Origin: Nostoc sp. FACHB-973
Lineage (GTDB): Bacteria > Cyanobacteriota > Cyanobacteriia > Cyanobacteriales > Nostocaceae
Length of the DNA stretch: 64,000 nucleotides
NCBI RefSeq assembly: GCF_014698115.1
Contig: NZ_JACJSJ010000021.1
Span: 1-64,000 of the forward strand
Direction: 5' to 3'
The notes beneath the pieces were generated by a model. The model did no database searches and was not told where the DNA came from. It saw nothing but the letters and a program-made list of their open reading frames with translations. A program made the position numbers and the translations under genes. This document shows positions 25,983 through 35,482 of this stretch, in pieces. The stretch's first letter is position 1. Each line of letters begins with the position of its first letter.

Positions 25983-26789
25983 TTAAGCACACACTCTGCC
26001 AATTAATTTGTAAATCTGTTTTGGGGTCAATTCCTGCACATTAGGCAAAACGATCGCAGCTCCAGCTCCTAGCAGTGTTTCACCATAGGCTTCACCCCGT
26101 GCTGCTGTTTCCTGCACATGGGGCGGTAGAACCCCCACACCTATCCAAGTGCGAGTAGAATCTAAATTTCGTGCTTTCTCAATAGTATACATGTCTGCTA
26201 CTGTATCCCCCACATAGACGATCGCTGATTTTTGCTCAATTCCATTTTCCAATTGATTAACTGTAGCAAAAAGTCCAGTGGGGTCAGGTTTACCTGGTGC
26301 ATCCTCCATCGCCATCAATACTGGAGATTGCAAGCCCAAACGTTTTTCTAAAACATAGTTAGCTGAAACACGAGTAGCACCGCTGAAAAATCCCCAAGCA
26401 ATTCCAGCTTGGGTAAGTTGCTCTAAGTAGCTAGGCTGTAATAATAAAGGTTCATCACAGATATACCCCGTCAAATTATTGGGGTCTGGGCCTCGATAAC
26501 GCGATTGGAAAAAAGCAACGATCGCATTGTAATCTAGTTGCAATTCGTCGCGCATCTGTCCACCAGCTGTAAAGTAGCGGTAAATTAATTCCTGGGATGC
26601 TTCCCAGTCGTTATTCCACACACCTTCCGATTTTAGTTGGTCAATGTCTAGGGGTGTGGGACGATATGCAGTATTTGTAAAGTATTCTACAGTATCTGCG
26701 ATCGCTCGGCGATAGGAACCACTGACATCACGCACAACACCATCAATATCAAAAACAACGGCCGCTTTTGTAGAAGTTTCTTGAGTCAT
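25983..26789 (-). CDS. HAD-superfamily hydrolase (TIGR01548-type)
   Basis: This 268-aa phosphatase-like enzyme has HAD motif I at residues 11-20 (VVFDIDGVVR; nucleophile D14, acid D16), motif II FFSGATR, a motif III lysine in DAPGKPDPTGLF, and motif IV YVGDTVADMYTI. A cap domain lies between motifs I and II. The pattern matches the subfamily IA hydrolases of the TIGR01548 type. The substrate is unknown. The ATG at 26789 precedes the catalytic strand closely. Confidence 0.85.
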   Translation of the reverse strand: MTQETSTKAAVVFDIDGVVRDVSGSYRRAIADTVEYFTNTAYRPTPLDIDQLKSEGVWNNDWEASQELIYRYFTAGGQMRDELQLDYNAIVAFFQSRYRGPDPNNLTGYICDEPLLLQPSYLEQLTQAGIAWGFFSGATRVSANYVLEKRLGLQSPVLMAMEDAPGKPDPTGLFATVNQLENGIEQKSAIVYVGDTVADMYTIEKARNLDSTRTWIGVGVLPPHVQETAARGEAYGETLLGAGAAIVLPNVQELTPKQIYKLIGRVCA

Positions 26790-27175
26790 GGGGTAGGAAG
26801 CAAAACAGTTTTACATGATCATAGAGCTTCCGGCTATGACTCAGGTAAAAAATCGGGGTCAATATAAAAAGGTGTCTGGAAAACCCAATTTTTTCTACAA
26901 TCAATCGTTAAAGTAAAATCCCATCCCCTTTTAGGGATGGGATAAGGTTAATTAATAAATATTTTTTGTACAGAGGAAGATGCTCGGCGATCGCACTTTC
27001 TTTGGAATCATCTCACAAACTCGTATTGCTCCCGTTCTCAACTTGCATGGGGTTTAGCAATTTGCCAAAAAACAGTCTGTATTTTGAAGTCTAAGTACAA
27101 TCAACATTTTGCAGATGGGTGAATAATTCAGGCTACAGGAGAAAGTGCGATCGCCCTCTATCCTGTGTTTTGGTA
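26790..27175. other. Gap without a recognised gene
   Basis: This 386-bp region carries an imperfect hairpin at 26917-26943 (ATCCCATCCCC / GGGATGGGGAT). A short open frame near 26980 (MLGDRTFFGI) lacks support. The region separates the HAD gene from the 3' end of the first protease gene. No terminator with a T-run was seen for the latter. Confidence 0.35.
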
Positions 27176-30100
27176 CTAGCCAACAAAACTGAAAAAGCTC
27201 GTACTCTGCAAATCAGAGGTAGACAAAGAAACATCTTGGATAACACCAATGAGTTCCGAAGCACCAGGCATATTCAGGTAAATTCCGGTATCACTTGCCC
27301 GTCCGCCACTATTGCCTATACTCGTGGGTACAGCACTGAGAGTATAAAGCTCCTTAGACCCAGCTAAAACAATGCGATCGTCAAGTCCGAAATCAATGAT
27401 GCGGGCATAGTCAGTAGTGCCTTGAGAAAGAAGGTTGCCATCATTGTAGAAGAAAATATTGCCAGAACTACCAAAAACGAAGGAATCCTGACCTTGCCCC
27501 CCAATGAGGATATCAATTTCATCCTTGCCAAAATTACTCCCCACAGATACCTGCACACCCATCAGTGTATCGTTGCCAGTGTCACCAAAAAGCTGATCGT
27601 TGCCATTGCCACCGTTGAGTTTGTCGTTATTGTCTCCGCCGTGAAGTATGTCATCCCCGTCATCGCCAAAAAGGAGATCGTCGCCGATGTTGCCCTCGAT
27701 ATAGTCGATGCCGTTGCCACCGGAGAGCGAATCGATGCCGTCGCCACCATAAAGAGTGTCTAACCCATCTTCACCCATCAGAGTGTCATTGCCATTATCG
27801 CCAAACAGAGTATCGTTATCAAAGCCACCGAATAATTGATCATTGTTGGTGTCACCAATCAGGAAGTCATTGCCATCACCACCAAACAAGGTATCGTTGC
27901 CAGCACCTCCATTCAGGGCATCATTTCCTGTAAAGGTTGTGGACTGAAAGTCACCGCCGTAAACCAGATCGTTCCCGCCATTTCCCAAGATCGCGTCATC
28001 TTCAGCGCTACGACCTCCTATGAGGATATCATCACCAGCTGCTCCATACAGGGTATCAATGCCAAAGCCACCATCGAGGGTGACAGAACCGGTAAATTCA
28101 ATCGCATTCAGGAAATTGTTACCACCGTTACCTGTCAAGTTAGCTTTCTCAATGCTATTGAGGATATCTGTCCCATTGCCCAACAGTGAACCGTCTTTTA
28201 GCGTAAAGTCAAACCCGCCTTCTGAGATCGTGTCAATACCTGCGCCACCATTAATACTGTCGTTGCCAGTTCCCCCGGTGAGGGTGTCATCTTTCTGTCC
28301 TCCCAGGAGCGTATCATTACCTTCCTTACCATTGAGCAAGACACCTCCCTGAGTGAAAGCAGAAGCATCGATAGAGTTATCGCTACTGTTACCGATTAGT
28401 TGAGCGCCTTCTATTGAAAAGAGCGTGTCTGTTACGGTAACTAAAATTAATTTTTCTGCTCTCTCGGTTATCAGTTGATTATCTTTGAGGATAAAGTTAA
28501 AGTCCGATGACGTGGCCTCTTGTCTGATGATGTCATGGTCAGTACCACCGTTGATATAGTCAGCGCCAAGACCGCCATAGAGTATGTCATTACCTGCGTT
28601 ACCAAAAAGGGAAGCAGTTCCTGTAAAGCTAGAAACGTCGAGGGTATTGCCGCTGTTGCCTCCACTGAGGTTGAGCTTCTCAATGCTAACCAGGGTATCA
28701 GTTCCATTGCCAATTAAGGTGACACCGTTCAATAAGAAGAAACTGACATCCCCAGATTCTGAAACTGTGTCAGTGTTCGCTTCCCCATTAAGGAGATCGT
28801 CACCGAGTCCCCCGATCAAGTTATCATTTCCTGCTCCACCAAAAATTTGGTCATTTCCATTTCCCCCATCGAGGTCGTCATCGCTTTTACCTCCATAAAG
28901 AGAATCATTGCCACCATTCCCAAGGAGGTAGACAGAGCCACTAAAGAGAGAAGCATATATAGAGTTATCGTTACCACCCCCTGTCAGTTTGGCTCTTTCA
29001 ATGCTAAAGAGATAATCGGTAAAATTACCTTTGACGATCTCAGTGTCATCTAAAAAGAAATTAGTATCACCACCCTCTATCAGCCTGTCATTGCCATCTC
29101 CACCATTAAGAATGTCCCCACCTAGCAGTCCACCTGTGAGGGTGTCATCGCTGTCGCCGCCATAAAGCTCAACAGATCCCCAGCCAAAAAGACCAGCATT
29201 GAGGTTATTCTTACTTGTACCCCCTTCTATAATCAGGTGTTCAATGTCAAATGAACTGTAAGAATCTGTTGTAACTCCACTAAATGTCTTTTTTTCAAGG
29301 TGGTCATAAAACGCTGTAAAGTCAGCATTTGCAGACTCTTTAAGGGTATCAAAGCCATTTCCTCCAGAGATAAAGTTATTGCCCTTTCCCTCTATGAGAA
29401 GGTCATTTCCCTCTTCACCCTTGAGTACATCGTCTCCATCACCACCTTCGAGAGTATCATTATTATCTCCGCCCCTAAGGCTATCATTACCATTGTTTCC
29501 AGAAAGATAGTTTTCAGCCCCATTCCCAATGATAGTATCGTTGCCAGAACCACCATAGGCATTTTCAATCACTGTGCCATCAACGATCGCTACATTATCA
29601 ACGGCTCTGTTAGACAAGAAACTATCTGAGAAAGGTCCAATTGAGCTAAAGTGATCGGAGCCTGTATTGAGGTCAATTTTCGCAGCAAGGGACAAAGTAC
29701 TAGCATCAATGCTGTCCACACCGCCACCATCCCAAATTGTCCCCAAAAACGCCTTACTAGAGCTAAAAAGATAGAGCGTGTCTCCGGTATTAAAATTCTT
29801 ATTGGCGCCGTAGAGATACTGAATTGCTGCAACATCGTAAAGTTGGGGAGTTACTGGAAACATCCCACTACCTTGAAAAGTCGTTCCAGCAATGGTTCCA
29901 TCGCTCAACGTCGCTCCATTATAGGACATGATGGTGTCTAGATAGCTATCCTCGCTACCGTACAAGTACGGACCAGGCGCTCCTCCTCCATTAACATCGT
30001 AGTTGCCAGGGTGCTTAAGTCCCAGTGCGTGACCGATTTCGTGCATTAAGACAAAAAAGGCTGCATCTCCCTCAGTCGGTTTCAAAAATCCATCAGCTTT

Positions 30101-30421
30101 ACTTTTAGGATTATTGTTAAGCCAAACATCCACATAGGAGCCAGGCGTTCCAGCAGAGTCACCCCCTTCCTTGTCTCCTCTGTCTGCTACGCCAAAGCGA
30201 ATTTGTGGATTATTGTTATCAGGAACCTCAATCAAGTCTATTTTGGCAATGTTTTCGTAAAGCTTTACAATTCGCCGTATAGCTTCTCTTTGATCGAAGT
30301 TGGGTAGTTCGGAAGAGGATGACCTGAAGCTATACTTAATTCTGGTAATCCCATCACTACTCTTCGCCCAATGAGGTTGTCCTGGAAAGAGTAGCGCATC
30401 AACGTAATATGGTGTAGCCAT
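27176..30421 (-). CDS. Serralysin-type (M10) RTX metalloprotease, copy 1
   Basis: This 1081-aa protein is probably secreted. The N-terminal protease domain has the zinc site HEIGHALGLKHPG (H127, E128, H131, H137) and the Met-turn SYLDTIMSYNG (M165), the metzincin/serralysin signature. From about residue 290 on there are calcium-binding RTX nonapeptides (GGxGxDxLx), alternating with five copies of a ~75-residue module (DTVxESGD..F.L ... L.SIEKA.LTG ... ASxFxG). No signal peptide is present; RTX proteins use type I secretion, but no transporter genes are in the window. It lies downstream of, and is co-directional with, a second protease gene and shares a ~130-bp upstream element with it. Confidence 0.9.
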   Translation of the reverse strand: MATPYYVDALLFPGQPHWAKSSDGITRIKYSFRSSSSELPNFDQREAIRRIVKLYENIAKIDLIEVPDNNNPQIRFGVADRGDKEGGDSAGTPGSYVDVWLNNNPKSKADGFLKPTEGDAAFFVLMHEIGHALGLKHPGNYDVNGGGAPGPYLYGSEDSYLDTIMSYNGATLSDGTIAGTTFQGSGMFPVTPQLYDVAAIQYLYGANKNFNTGDTLYLFSSSKAFLGTIWDGGGVDSIDASTLSLAAKIDLNTGSDHFSSIGPFSDSFLSNRAVDNVAIVDGTVIENAYGGSGNDTIIGNGAENYLSGNNGNDSLRGGDNNDTLEGGDGDDVLKGEEGNDLLIEGKGNNFISGGNGFDTLKESANADFTAFYDHLEKKTFSGVTTDSYSSFDIEHLIIEGGTSKNNLNAGLFGWGSVELYGGDSDDTLTGGLLGGDILNGGDGNDRLIEGGDTNFFLDDTEIVKGNFTDYLFSIERAKLTGGGNDNSIYASLFSGSVYLLGNGGNDSLYGGKSDDDLDGGNGNDQIFGGAGNDNLIGGLGDDLLNGEANTDTVSESGDVSFFLLNGVTLIGNGTDTLVSIEKLNLSGGNSGNTLDVSSFTGTASLFGNAGNDILYGGLGADYINGGTDHDIIRQEATSSDFNFILKDNQLITERAEKLILVTVTDTLFSIEGAQLIGNSSDNSIDASAFTQGGVLLNGKEGNDTLLGGQKDDTLTGGTGNDSINGGAGIDTISEGGFDFTLKDGSLLGNGTDILNSIEKANLTGNGGNNFLNAIEFTGSVTLDGGFGIDTLYGAAGDDILIGGRSAEDDAILGNGGNDLVYGGDFQSTTFTGNDALNGGAGNDTLFGGDGNDFLIGDTNNDQLFGGFDNDTLFGDNGNDTLMGEDGLDTLYGGDGIDSLSGGNGIDYIEGNIGDDLLFGDDGDDILHGGDNNDKLNGGNGNDQLFGDTGNDTLMGVQVSVGSNFGKDEIDILIGGQGQDSFVFGSSGNIFFYNDGNLLSQGTTDYARIIDFGLDDRIVLAGSKELYTLSAVPTSIGNSGGRASDTGIYLNMPGASELIGVIQDVSLSTSDLQSTSFFSFVG

Positions 30422-30544
30422 AGTATTCTCCTGATGAGTAATTAAGGTTAATGTTTGGTTAGGTTAATTTAAAGCAATCAAAATTAAGTTGTTTGAGTTT
30501 GAAACTGCATCTGTATTGATGAGATGCTGTGTTTCACTTGCCTC

Positions 30545-30678
30545 GATAATTTGAATATTAGAGAGCAAAAGAGAACAACCAGGGAAATGCGATCGCCAAA
30601 TTCGATCAAATTTTTGGAGCGATCGAGAACAACTAGAGAAATGCTTTGTCTGTAATGATGATTGGGGTTATCATCTTC
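30545..30678 (-). promoter_or_regulatory. Duplicated upstream element, copy A
   Basis: This ~130-bp stretch (GATAATTTGAATATTAGAGA ... GAACAACTAGAGAAATGC) is almost identical to 34801-34936. It sits 124 bp upstream of protease copy 1, and its sister lies 189 bp upstream of copy 2. The conserved position suggests a promoter/leader carried along when the protease gene duplicated. Confidence 0.65.
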
Positions 30679-30727
30679 AAATGCCTGAAAACAGGTACTA
30701 TCAAAGTGAGAGAACTCACGTTAAATA

Positions 30728-30828
30728 AGGGACTTCCAAAAAATAAATTGTTTCAAATTATTTGTACATTTGTAGGGGCGCACAGCTATGTACCCCTACG
30801 ATGGGACGTTTTTTTATTGGAAGTCCCT
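30728..30828 (+). mobile_element. MITE-like element, copy 2 (AGGGACTTCCAA ends)
   Basis: This 101-bp unit has AGGGACTTCCAA and TTGGAAGTCCCT as exact inverted ends. The core GTAGGGGCGCACAGCT / TACCCCTAC is palindromic. It aligns with the reverse complement of 12024-12120. It sits between the upstream element of protease copy 1 and the terminator of protease copy 2. No ORF is present. Confidence 0.75.
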
Positions 30829-30837
30829 AAAATAATT

Positions 30838-30879
30838 AAAAAAAGAGGTGGTAAGCAAGCATCGCTCGCTTACCACCTC
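30838..30879 (-). terminator. Rho-independent terminator of protease copy 2
   Basis: On the minus strand GAGGTGGTAAGC pairs perfectly with GCTTACCACCTC (30845-30856 with 30868-30879; 11-nt loop), followed by seven T residues (A-run 30838-30844). It starts 16 bp after the protease stop codon. Confidence 0.9.
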
Positions 30880-30895
30880 GTATCGCTTACACATT

Positions 30896-33800
30896 TTAGA
30901 TGTAAGTGAAATAAGATGAAGCCAAACTTAGATTAGACGCATCTGAGATGACGCCAACTAGCTCATCGACTCCGCCAAAGGTAGTAGCTTTCAGAAATAT
31001 TCCTGTATCTTGCTTACTTGCATCACCAAAAGAAATTGACGATCTACCAAGAACATAAGAATTTTTCAAGCTGTTGGAGAGCTGAATCTTGTCTTGAGTG
31101 GTGTCGAAGTCAGTAATGAGTGCGAAATCATTCAAACCACTGGTTGAAGCATTACCATCATTGTAAAGGGAAACTACGGGAGTAAAAATGTTAACAGACT
31201 GAGCCAGAACAAAAGTATCTGCATTACTACCGCCAGTGAGAATATCAACTTCCCCTACACCCAAACCTGACGTTCCAATTAGCAAATCATTACCAGCACC
31301 ACCAACTACAGCGTCATTGCCAAGCCCTCCATTCAGGGTATCGTTCCCACTTCCACCATCAATAGTATTACCAGCACTATTACCATTGATGGTGTTATCC
31401 AGGTTATTACCTGAAGCGTTGATTTGGTTAGAGCCAGTTAAATTTAGAGCTTCGACGTTAGCACTCAAGTCATAGCTGACTGAAGATGAAACTGTGTCAA
31501 ATCCGCCAACGGAATCTTCAACCACATGGTCATTGAAGCTATCAACAATGTATAAGTCATTACCGCTACCACCAATCATGGAATCATTGCCAATCCCGCC
31601 ATCTAGGGTATCGCTACCTTGACCACCAATCAAAGTATCATCTTTTTGTCCCCCGATTAAGCTATCATTTCCTATTCCTCCATCAAGGGTGACAGATCCT
31701 TTACTAAAACCTTGAGCATTTAAGGTATCATCTCCATTACCCCCGGTTAAGTTAGCCTGCTCAATGCCGAATAATTTATCTGTGCCACGACCGACAAGTT
31801 GATCGTTGTTGAGGATAAAGCTAGTCCCATAATCTTGTACAGTATCGATGTTAAGGTCATTACTACTAGTAGATATACTGCCGATGAGAGTGTCATCTGT
31901 GGCTCCTCCTGTCAGGGTATCACTACCGTCCCCACCACTTAGCGTCACAGAGCCACTGAAGTCATGAGCATTAAGAATATTATTACCAAGACTCCCTGCC
32001 AGATCCGCCTTTTCGATACTAATCAGGGTATCAATCCCGCGACCGATGAGCTGGTTATTGCTCAAGGTAAAGTTAACATCACCAGAGTCACTGATGGTGT
32101 CAATATTATCACCACCATCAACGAGGTCATCTTTAGCACCCCCTCTTAAAGTATCGTTGCCGACTCCCCCATGAAGGGTAACAGACCCCAGATTGAAGTT
32201 AATGGCACTTAACTTATCATTTTTGTCACTTCCGGTGAGATCGGCTTGCTCGATGCTAAAAAGGTTATCGAAAATGCCGCTACCACTGAGAGATGTATTA
32301 GTTAGAATCAAAGACTCTCCAGATTCTTTGACGGTATCAATACCGCCTCCCCCATCAAGAGTGTTAAAGCCAGTTCCGCCGATTAAAACATCATTATTAG
32401 TTCCCCCAGCAAGGGTATCATTGCCACCAGCCCCGTTAAGGGTGGACACTATAGCAGAGAAAGCGGCATTAATCTGGTTGTCTCCATTGCCGCCAGTGAG
32501 GTCAGCTCGTTCAATACTAACAAGACTATCAGAGCCACCGTTAAAGGTAAGCTTGGAGCCGATTAAGAAAAAATCACTATCTCCAGATTCTTTAACAACA
32601 TCGATTCCCAGTCCCCCGGTCAAGAAGTTATTTCCTAGACCACCTGTGAGGGTAACTACCCCAAAGAAACCAGTGGTATCTATGACGTTATCACTATTGC
32701 CACCGATTAACTGTGCCTTTTCAATACTGGTGAGACTATCGAAACCTGTGATGTTAGATTGGAGGGTTGCATTGGTAAATGTTTGGCTGGTCAAGAAGAA
32801 ATTGCTATCTGCAATTTCAAAGAGGGTGTCAGTTCCACTACCACCATTGATAGTGTCATTCCCTTGCTCGCCTGTGAAGAAGTCATTTCCCGCACCACCA
32901 AGGATACTGTCGTTGCCTAACCCACCGTTTATGGTGTCGTCGTTGCTACCACCAATTACGGTATCATTCCCCTGCCGAGCAAAAATGGTGACATTGCCAC
33001 TAAAGTTGGAAGCGTCAATTTTATTGTTGGTATTGCTACCAATTAATTTAGCTTGCTCAATACTGTTGAGGAAATCAATGTTACCACTGCTGTTACTAAC
33101 TAATTTGTTGAGGGAGGTGTCATTCAGGATCATGTCACCATCGCTAAATTCTTGGACGGTATCAGTACCAATTCCTCCATTCAGAGTGTCATAGCCGACA
33201 TCACCTTCGAGGATATCATCGCCATTTCCGCCATTGAGGATATCGTTCCCCTTTCCACCAAAAAGCGTATCATTGCCACCATTGCCGTCGATGACATTAT
33301 CAGTATCATTGCCTTGGATCAGATCGTTTCCTGAACCCCCCTTGGCGTTTTCGATAATTGTATTAAAGGCGATCGCTACATTATTAGTGGCTCCTTCCTT
33401 GCTGCCGTCTGATTTTGCACCGATGGAACTGAAGTGACCAGGACGCAAATCGATGACAGCATTAAAAGTGTCAAGTGTGTCATCAATCATATCAGTACCG
33501 TCACCATCCCAAATGGTTTCTACAACAGCTTTTTTAGGATCGAAAGAGTAGGTGTTAGCGCCCGTGAAGGTATTGTTAGTCCCGTAGAGGTACTGAATAG
33601 CTTGAATATCGTAGAGTTGAGGAGTTGAAGGAAAAATATTGCTACCTAAATACTTAGTTCCCCCTCCATTGCCATTGTAGGACATGACAGTATACTGATA
33701 GCTGTCCTCTTGGCTATTAGGTAATGATGGCCCAGGGCGAGTTACACCACTAGCATCATAAGCCCCTGGATGTTTTAGCCCTAGAGCATGTCCAATTTCG

Positions 33801-34612
33801 TGGATTAGTGTGGTAAAGCCATAACCGCCATCCTGTAGATTAAACATATTATTGGAGTCAAACTTGTCAATAAAGACATCTCCTCCCTCAACAGTTCCTG
33901 GTGAGAAAGCAATACCTGCCTCACCGCTTGCGAGATCGGCGGTACCAAATCGAATATCTCCTATTTGCCCTTTACTTTCGTCAACTTTGATAACTGTAAT
34001 TCCTGCAACACTGCACCAAAGCAATAACGCTCGCTCTGCGGCTGCCATTTGAGTGCTAGTCATGGGAGCAAAGCTACCTGGCGTAAAGTTATTGTTGTTA
34101 GGAGTATAACCAGTTGATGCAGTCATAAAGCTATAGGTCAGGGTCACTCCCATACCAAATTTAGTTTGCCAGGAGAAATATTGACCTTGGTCGTTTTGAG
34201 CTAAGAGTGCATCAATGTTGCCTGGAATGGGTTTATCAGGCGTGATTAAACTAGGGTTGGATTGGATGGTGGCATTGGCAGAAGGTGCGATGAGATTAGA
34301 GTGAGGTTGGATGTTGTTATTGCCGTTAACACTACTAAGACCGTTGTGAATGCCAGCCTGTACGGTGTTGCTACCCTTCAAATTAATGAACGAATTGTTA
34401 CCATTGCCGCCATCTGGTTGACCGTTGCTCAAACTGTCTTGGCGTGTATGCTTTTCTTCGTTGCCTAATAACGTGTTATTCTTCTCAATAGCGCTATGGA
34501 TGACATCATTTCCATCACGTCCTAACGTTAGTTTTTTTAAATTTCTACTGTTCAGGGATTCGTCTGAATCTGTAGTAAAGGGAAGATGGGAAAAAATCTT
34601 GATCTTTGACAT
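30896..34612 (-). CDS. Serralysin-type (M10) RTX metalloprotease, copy 2
   Basis: This 1238-aa paralogue of the neighbouring protease has an extra ~140-residue, Asn-rich N-terminal region without a signal peptide. The catalytic domain follows with HEIGHALGLKHPG (H271, E272, H275, H281) and Met-turn SYQYTVMSYNG (M310). From ~430 there are RTX nonapeptides interleaved with six copies of the same SIExAxLTG module as copy 1. It ends in IFLKATTFGGVDELVGVISD, similar to the end of copy 1. Expression probably starts near the duplicated element at 34801-34936, and a strong terminator follows the gene. Confidence 0.9.
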   Translation of the reverse strand: MSKIKIFSHLPFTTDSDESLNSRNLKKLTLGRDGNDVIHSAIEKNNTLLGNEEKHTRQDSLSNGQPDGGNGNNSFINLKGSNTVQAGIHNGLSSVNGNNNIQPHSNLIAPSANATIQSNPSLITPDKPIPGNIDALLAQNDQGQYFSWQTKFGMGVTLTYSFMTASTGYTPNNNNFTPGSFAPMTSTQMAAAERALLLWCSVAGITVIKVDESKGQIGDIRFGTADLASGEAGIAFSPGTVEGGDVFIDKFDSNNMFNLQDGGYGFTTLIHEIGHALGLKHPGAYDASGVTRPGPSLPNSQEDSYQYTVMSYNGNGGGTKYLGSNIFPSTPQLYDIQAIQYLYGTNNTFTGANTYSFDPKKAVVETIWDGDGTDMIDDTLDTFNAVIDLRPGHFSSIGAKSDGSKEGATNNVAIAFNTIIENAKGGSGNDLIQGNDTDNVIDGNGGNDTLFGGKGNDILNGGNGDDILEGDVGYDTLNGGIGTDTVQEFSDGDMILNDTSLNKLVSNSSGNIDFLNSIEQAKLIGSNTNNKIDASNFSGNVTIFARQGNDTVIGGSNDDTINGGLGNDSILGGAGNDFFTGEQGNDTINGGSGTDTLFEIADSNFFLTSQTFTNATLQSNITGFDSLTSIEKAQLIGGNSDNVIDTTGFFGVVTLTGGLGNNFLTGGLGIDVVKESGDSDFFLIGSKLTFNGGSDSLVSIERADLTGGNGDNQINAAFSAIVSTLNGAGGNDTLAGGTNNDVLIGGTGFNTLDGGGGIDTVKESGESLILTNTSLSGSGIFDNLFSIEQADLTGSDKNDKLSAINFNLGSVTLHGGVGNDTLRGGAKDDLVDGGDNIDTISDSGDVNFTLSNNQLIGRGIDTLISIEKADLAGSLGNNILNAHDFSGSVTLSGGDGSDTLTGGATDDTLIGSISTSSNDLNIDTVQDYGTSFILNNDQLVGRGTDKLFGIEQANLTGGNGDDTLNAQGFSKGSVTLDGGIGNDSLIGGQKDDTLIGGQGSDTLDGGIGNDSMIGGSGNDLYIVDSFNDHVVEDSVGGFDTVSSSVSYDLSANVEALNLTGSNQINASGNNLDNTINGNSAGNTIDGGSGNDTLNGGLGNDAVVGGAGNDLLIGTSGLGVGEVDILTGGSNADTFVLAQSVNIFTPVVSLYNDGNASTSGLNDFALITDFDTTQDKIQLSNSLKNSYVLGRSSISFGDASKQDTGIFLKATTFGGVDELVGVISDASNLSLASSYFTYI

Positions 34613-34800
34613 TGCATTTACTCCTGAAAATATTAGAAAGATGAATAGGTCTCTTGCATGAATATTTGAAAATCAGAATTTTCAATTCGTGCAGAGAATA
34701 ACGAGAAATTTGTTTGTTTAACAGTTGATAATCTGATTTCTGCAAGAGATATAATCACGTTGATTAGCTCCTGCTCGTGATTTCAGATTCCCAATCGGTT

Positions 34801-34936
34801 GATAATTTGAATATTAGAGAGCAAAAGAGAACAACCAGGGAAACGCGATCGCCAATTTCGATAAAATTTTGGGAGCGATCGAGAACAACTAGAGAAATGC
34901 TTTGTATCTAATGATTGCGGCTATAATCTTGGCGAA
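34801..34936 (-). promoter_or_regulatory. Duplicated upstream element, copy B
   Basis: This is the near-identical partner of 30545-30678, located upstream of protease copy 2 and just beyond the terminator of the signalling cluster. The similarity runs from GATAATTTGAATATTAGAGA to the AATCTT end with only scattered differences. Confidence 0.65.
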
Positions 34937-34952
34937 TAAAATTCGTGGCAAT

Positions 34953-34976
34953 AAAAAAAGTCCGCCTACGCAGACT
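34953..34976 (-). terminator. Rho-independent terminator of the signalling cluster
   Basis: On the minus strand GTCTGC and GCGGAC form a short stem around a GTAG loop, followed directly by TTTTTTT (A-run 34953-34959). It lies 35 bp after the stop of the response-regulator gene. Confidence 0.75.
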
Positions 34977-35010
34977 CAAGGTTTTGTTTTTTTAGAAGCA
35001 GTTACAACGT

Positions 35011-35397
35011 TTACGAAAGTCTCGGTCGGGCGCTCATGGCAGCCGTTATTTGATGAGGTAACTTTAGCGGGTTGAAGGGTTTGGCAAAGATCGCAATTAC
35101 ATCTAGCCCAGCAAAACTCGCCTGTTCCGACGGTTGCACAGCGGCGGTGACAAAAATAACCGGAATCTCTTGGGTTGACGGGTTTTCTTTCAGGCATTTG
35201 AGTGTGGCGCGACCATCCATATCGGGCATCATCATATCCAGCAGAATGACATCGGGTTGATGGCCGATCGCCACTTCTAAAGCTTCTTTGCCAGAACTCG
35301 CCGTTAGCACGTTCCATCCGGCTCCGATTTCCAGTCCCATTTGAGCGATCGATCGCACATCTGCTTCGTCATCTACGATTAAGACACACATACTCAT
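35011..35397 (-). CDS. Single-domain response regulator (CheY-like)
   Basis: This 128-aa receiver protein has acidic pocket residues in VLIVDDEADV, the phospho-acceptor Asp in PDVILLDMMMPDMDG, a conserved Thr/Ala (IFVTAA) and a Lys (IFAKPFNP). No output domain is attached. The open frame extends to 35472, but MSMCVLIVDDE at 35397 is the normal receiver start. It lies 85 bp after the histidine-kinase gene on the same strand, so it is the likely partner of that kinase in a phosphorelay. Confidence 0.9.
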   Translation of the reverse strand: MSMCVLIVDDEADVRSIAQMGLEIGAGWNVLTASSGKEALEVAIGHQPDVILLDMMMPDMDGRATLKCLKENPSTQEIPVIFVTAAVQPSEQASFAGLDVIAIFAKPFNPLKLPHQITAAMSARPRLS

Positions 35398-35482
35398 AAG
35401 AATCACAACCCACAAGAGAACGATATATTGGGGAAATTGATAGTATCGCCCACTATTGAGAGTAGTTGCCAATCGAGAAAAA

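Noticed and set aside
27422..34052. Many plus-strand frames opposite the two RTX protease genes
   Set aside because: They are shadows of regular Gly/Asp-rich repeats; their translations are repetitive and lack starts, ribosome sites or domains.
34976..35317. 113-aa minus-strand ORF
   Set aside because: It lies out of frame inside the response-regulator gene and its terminator.
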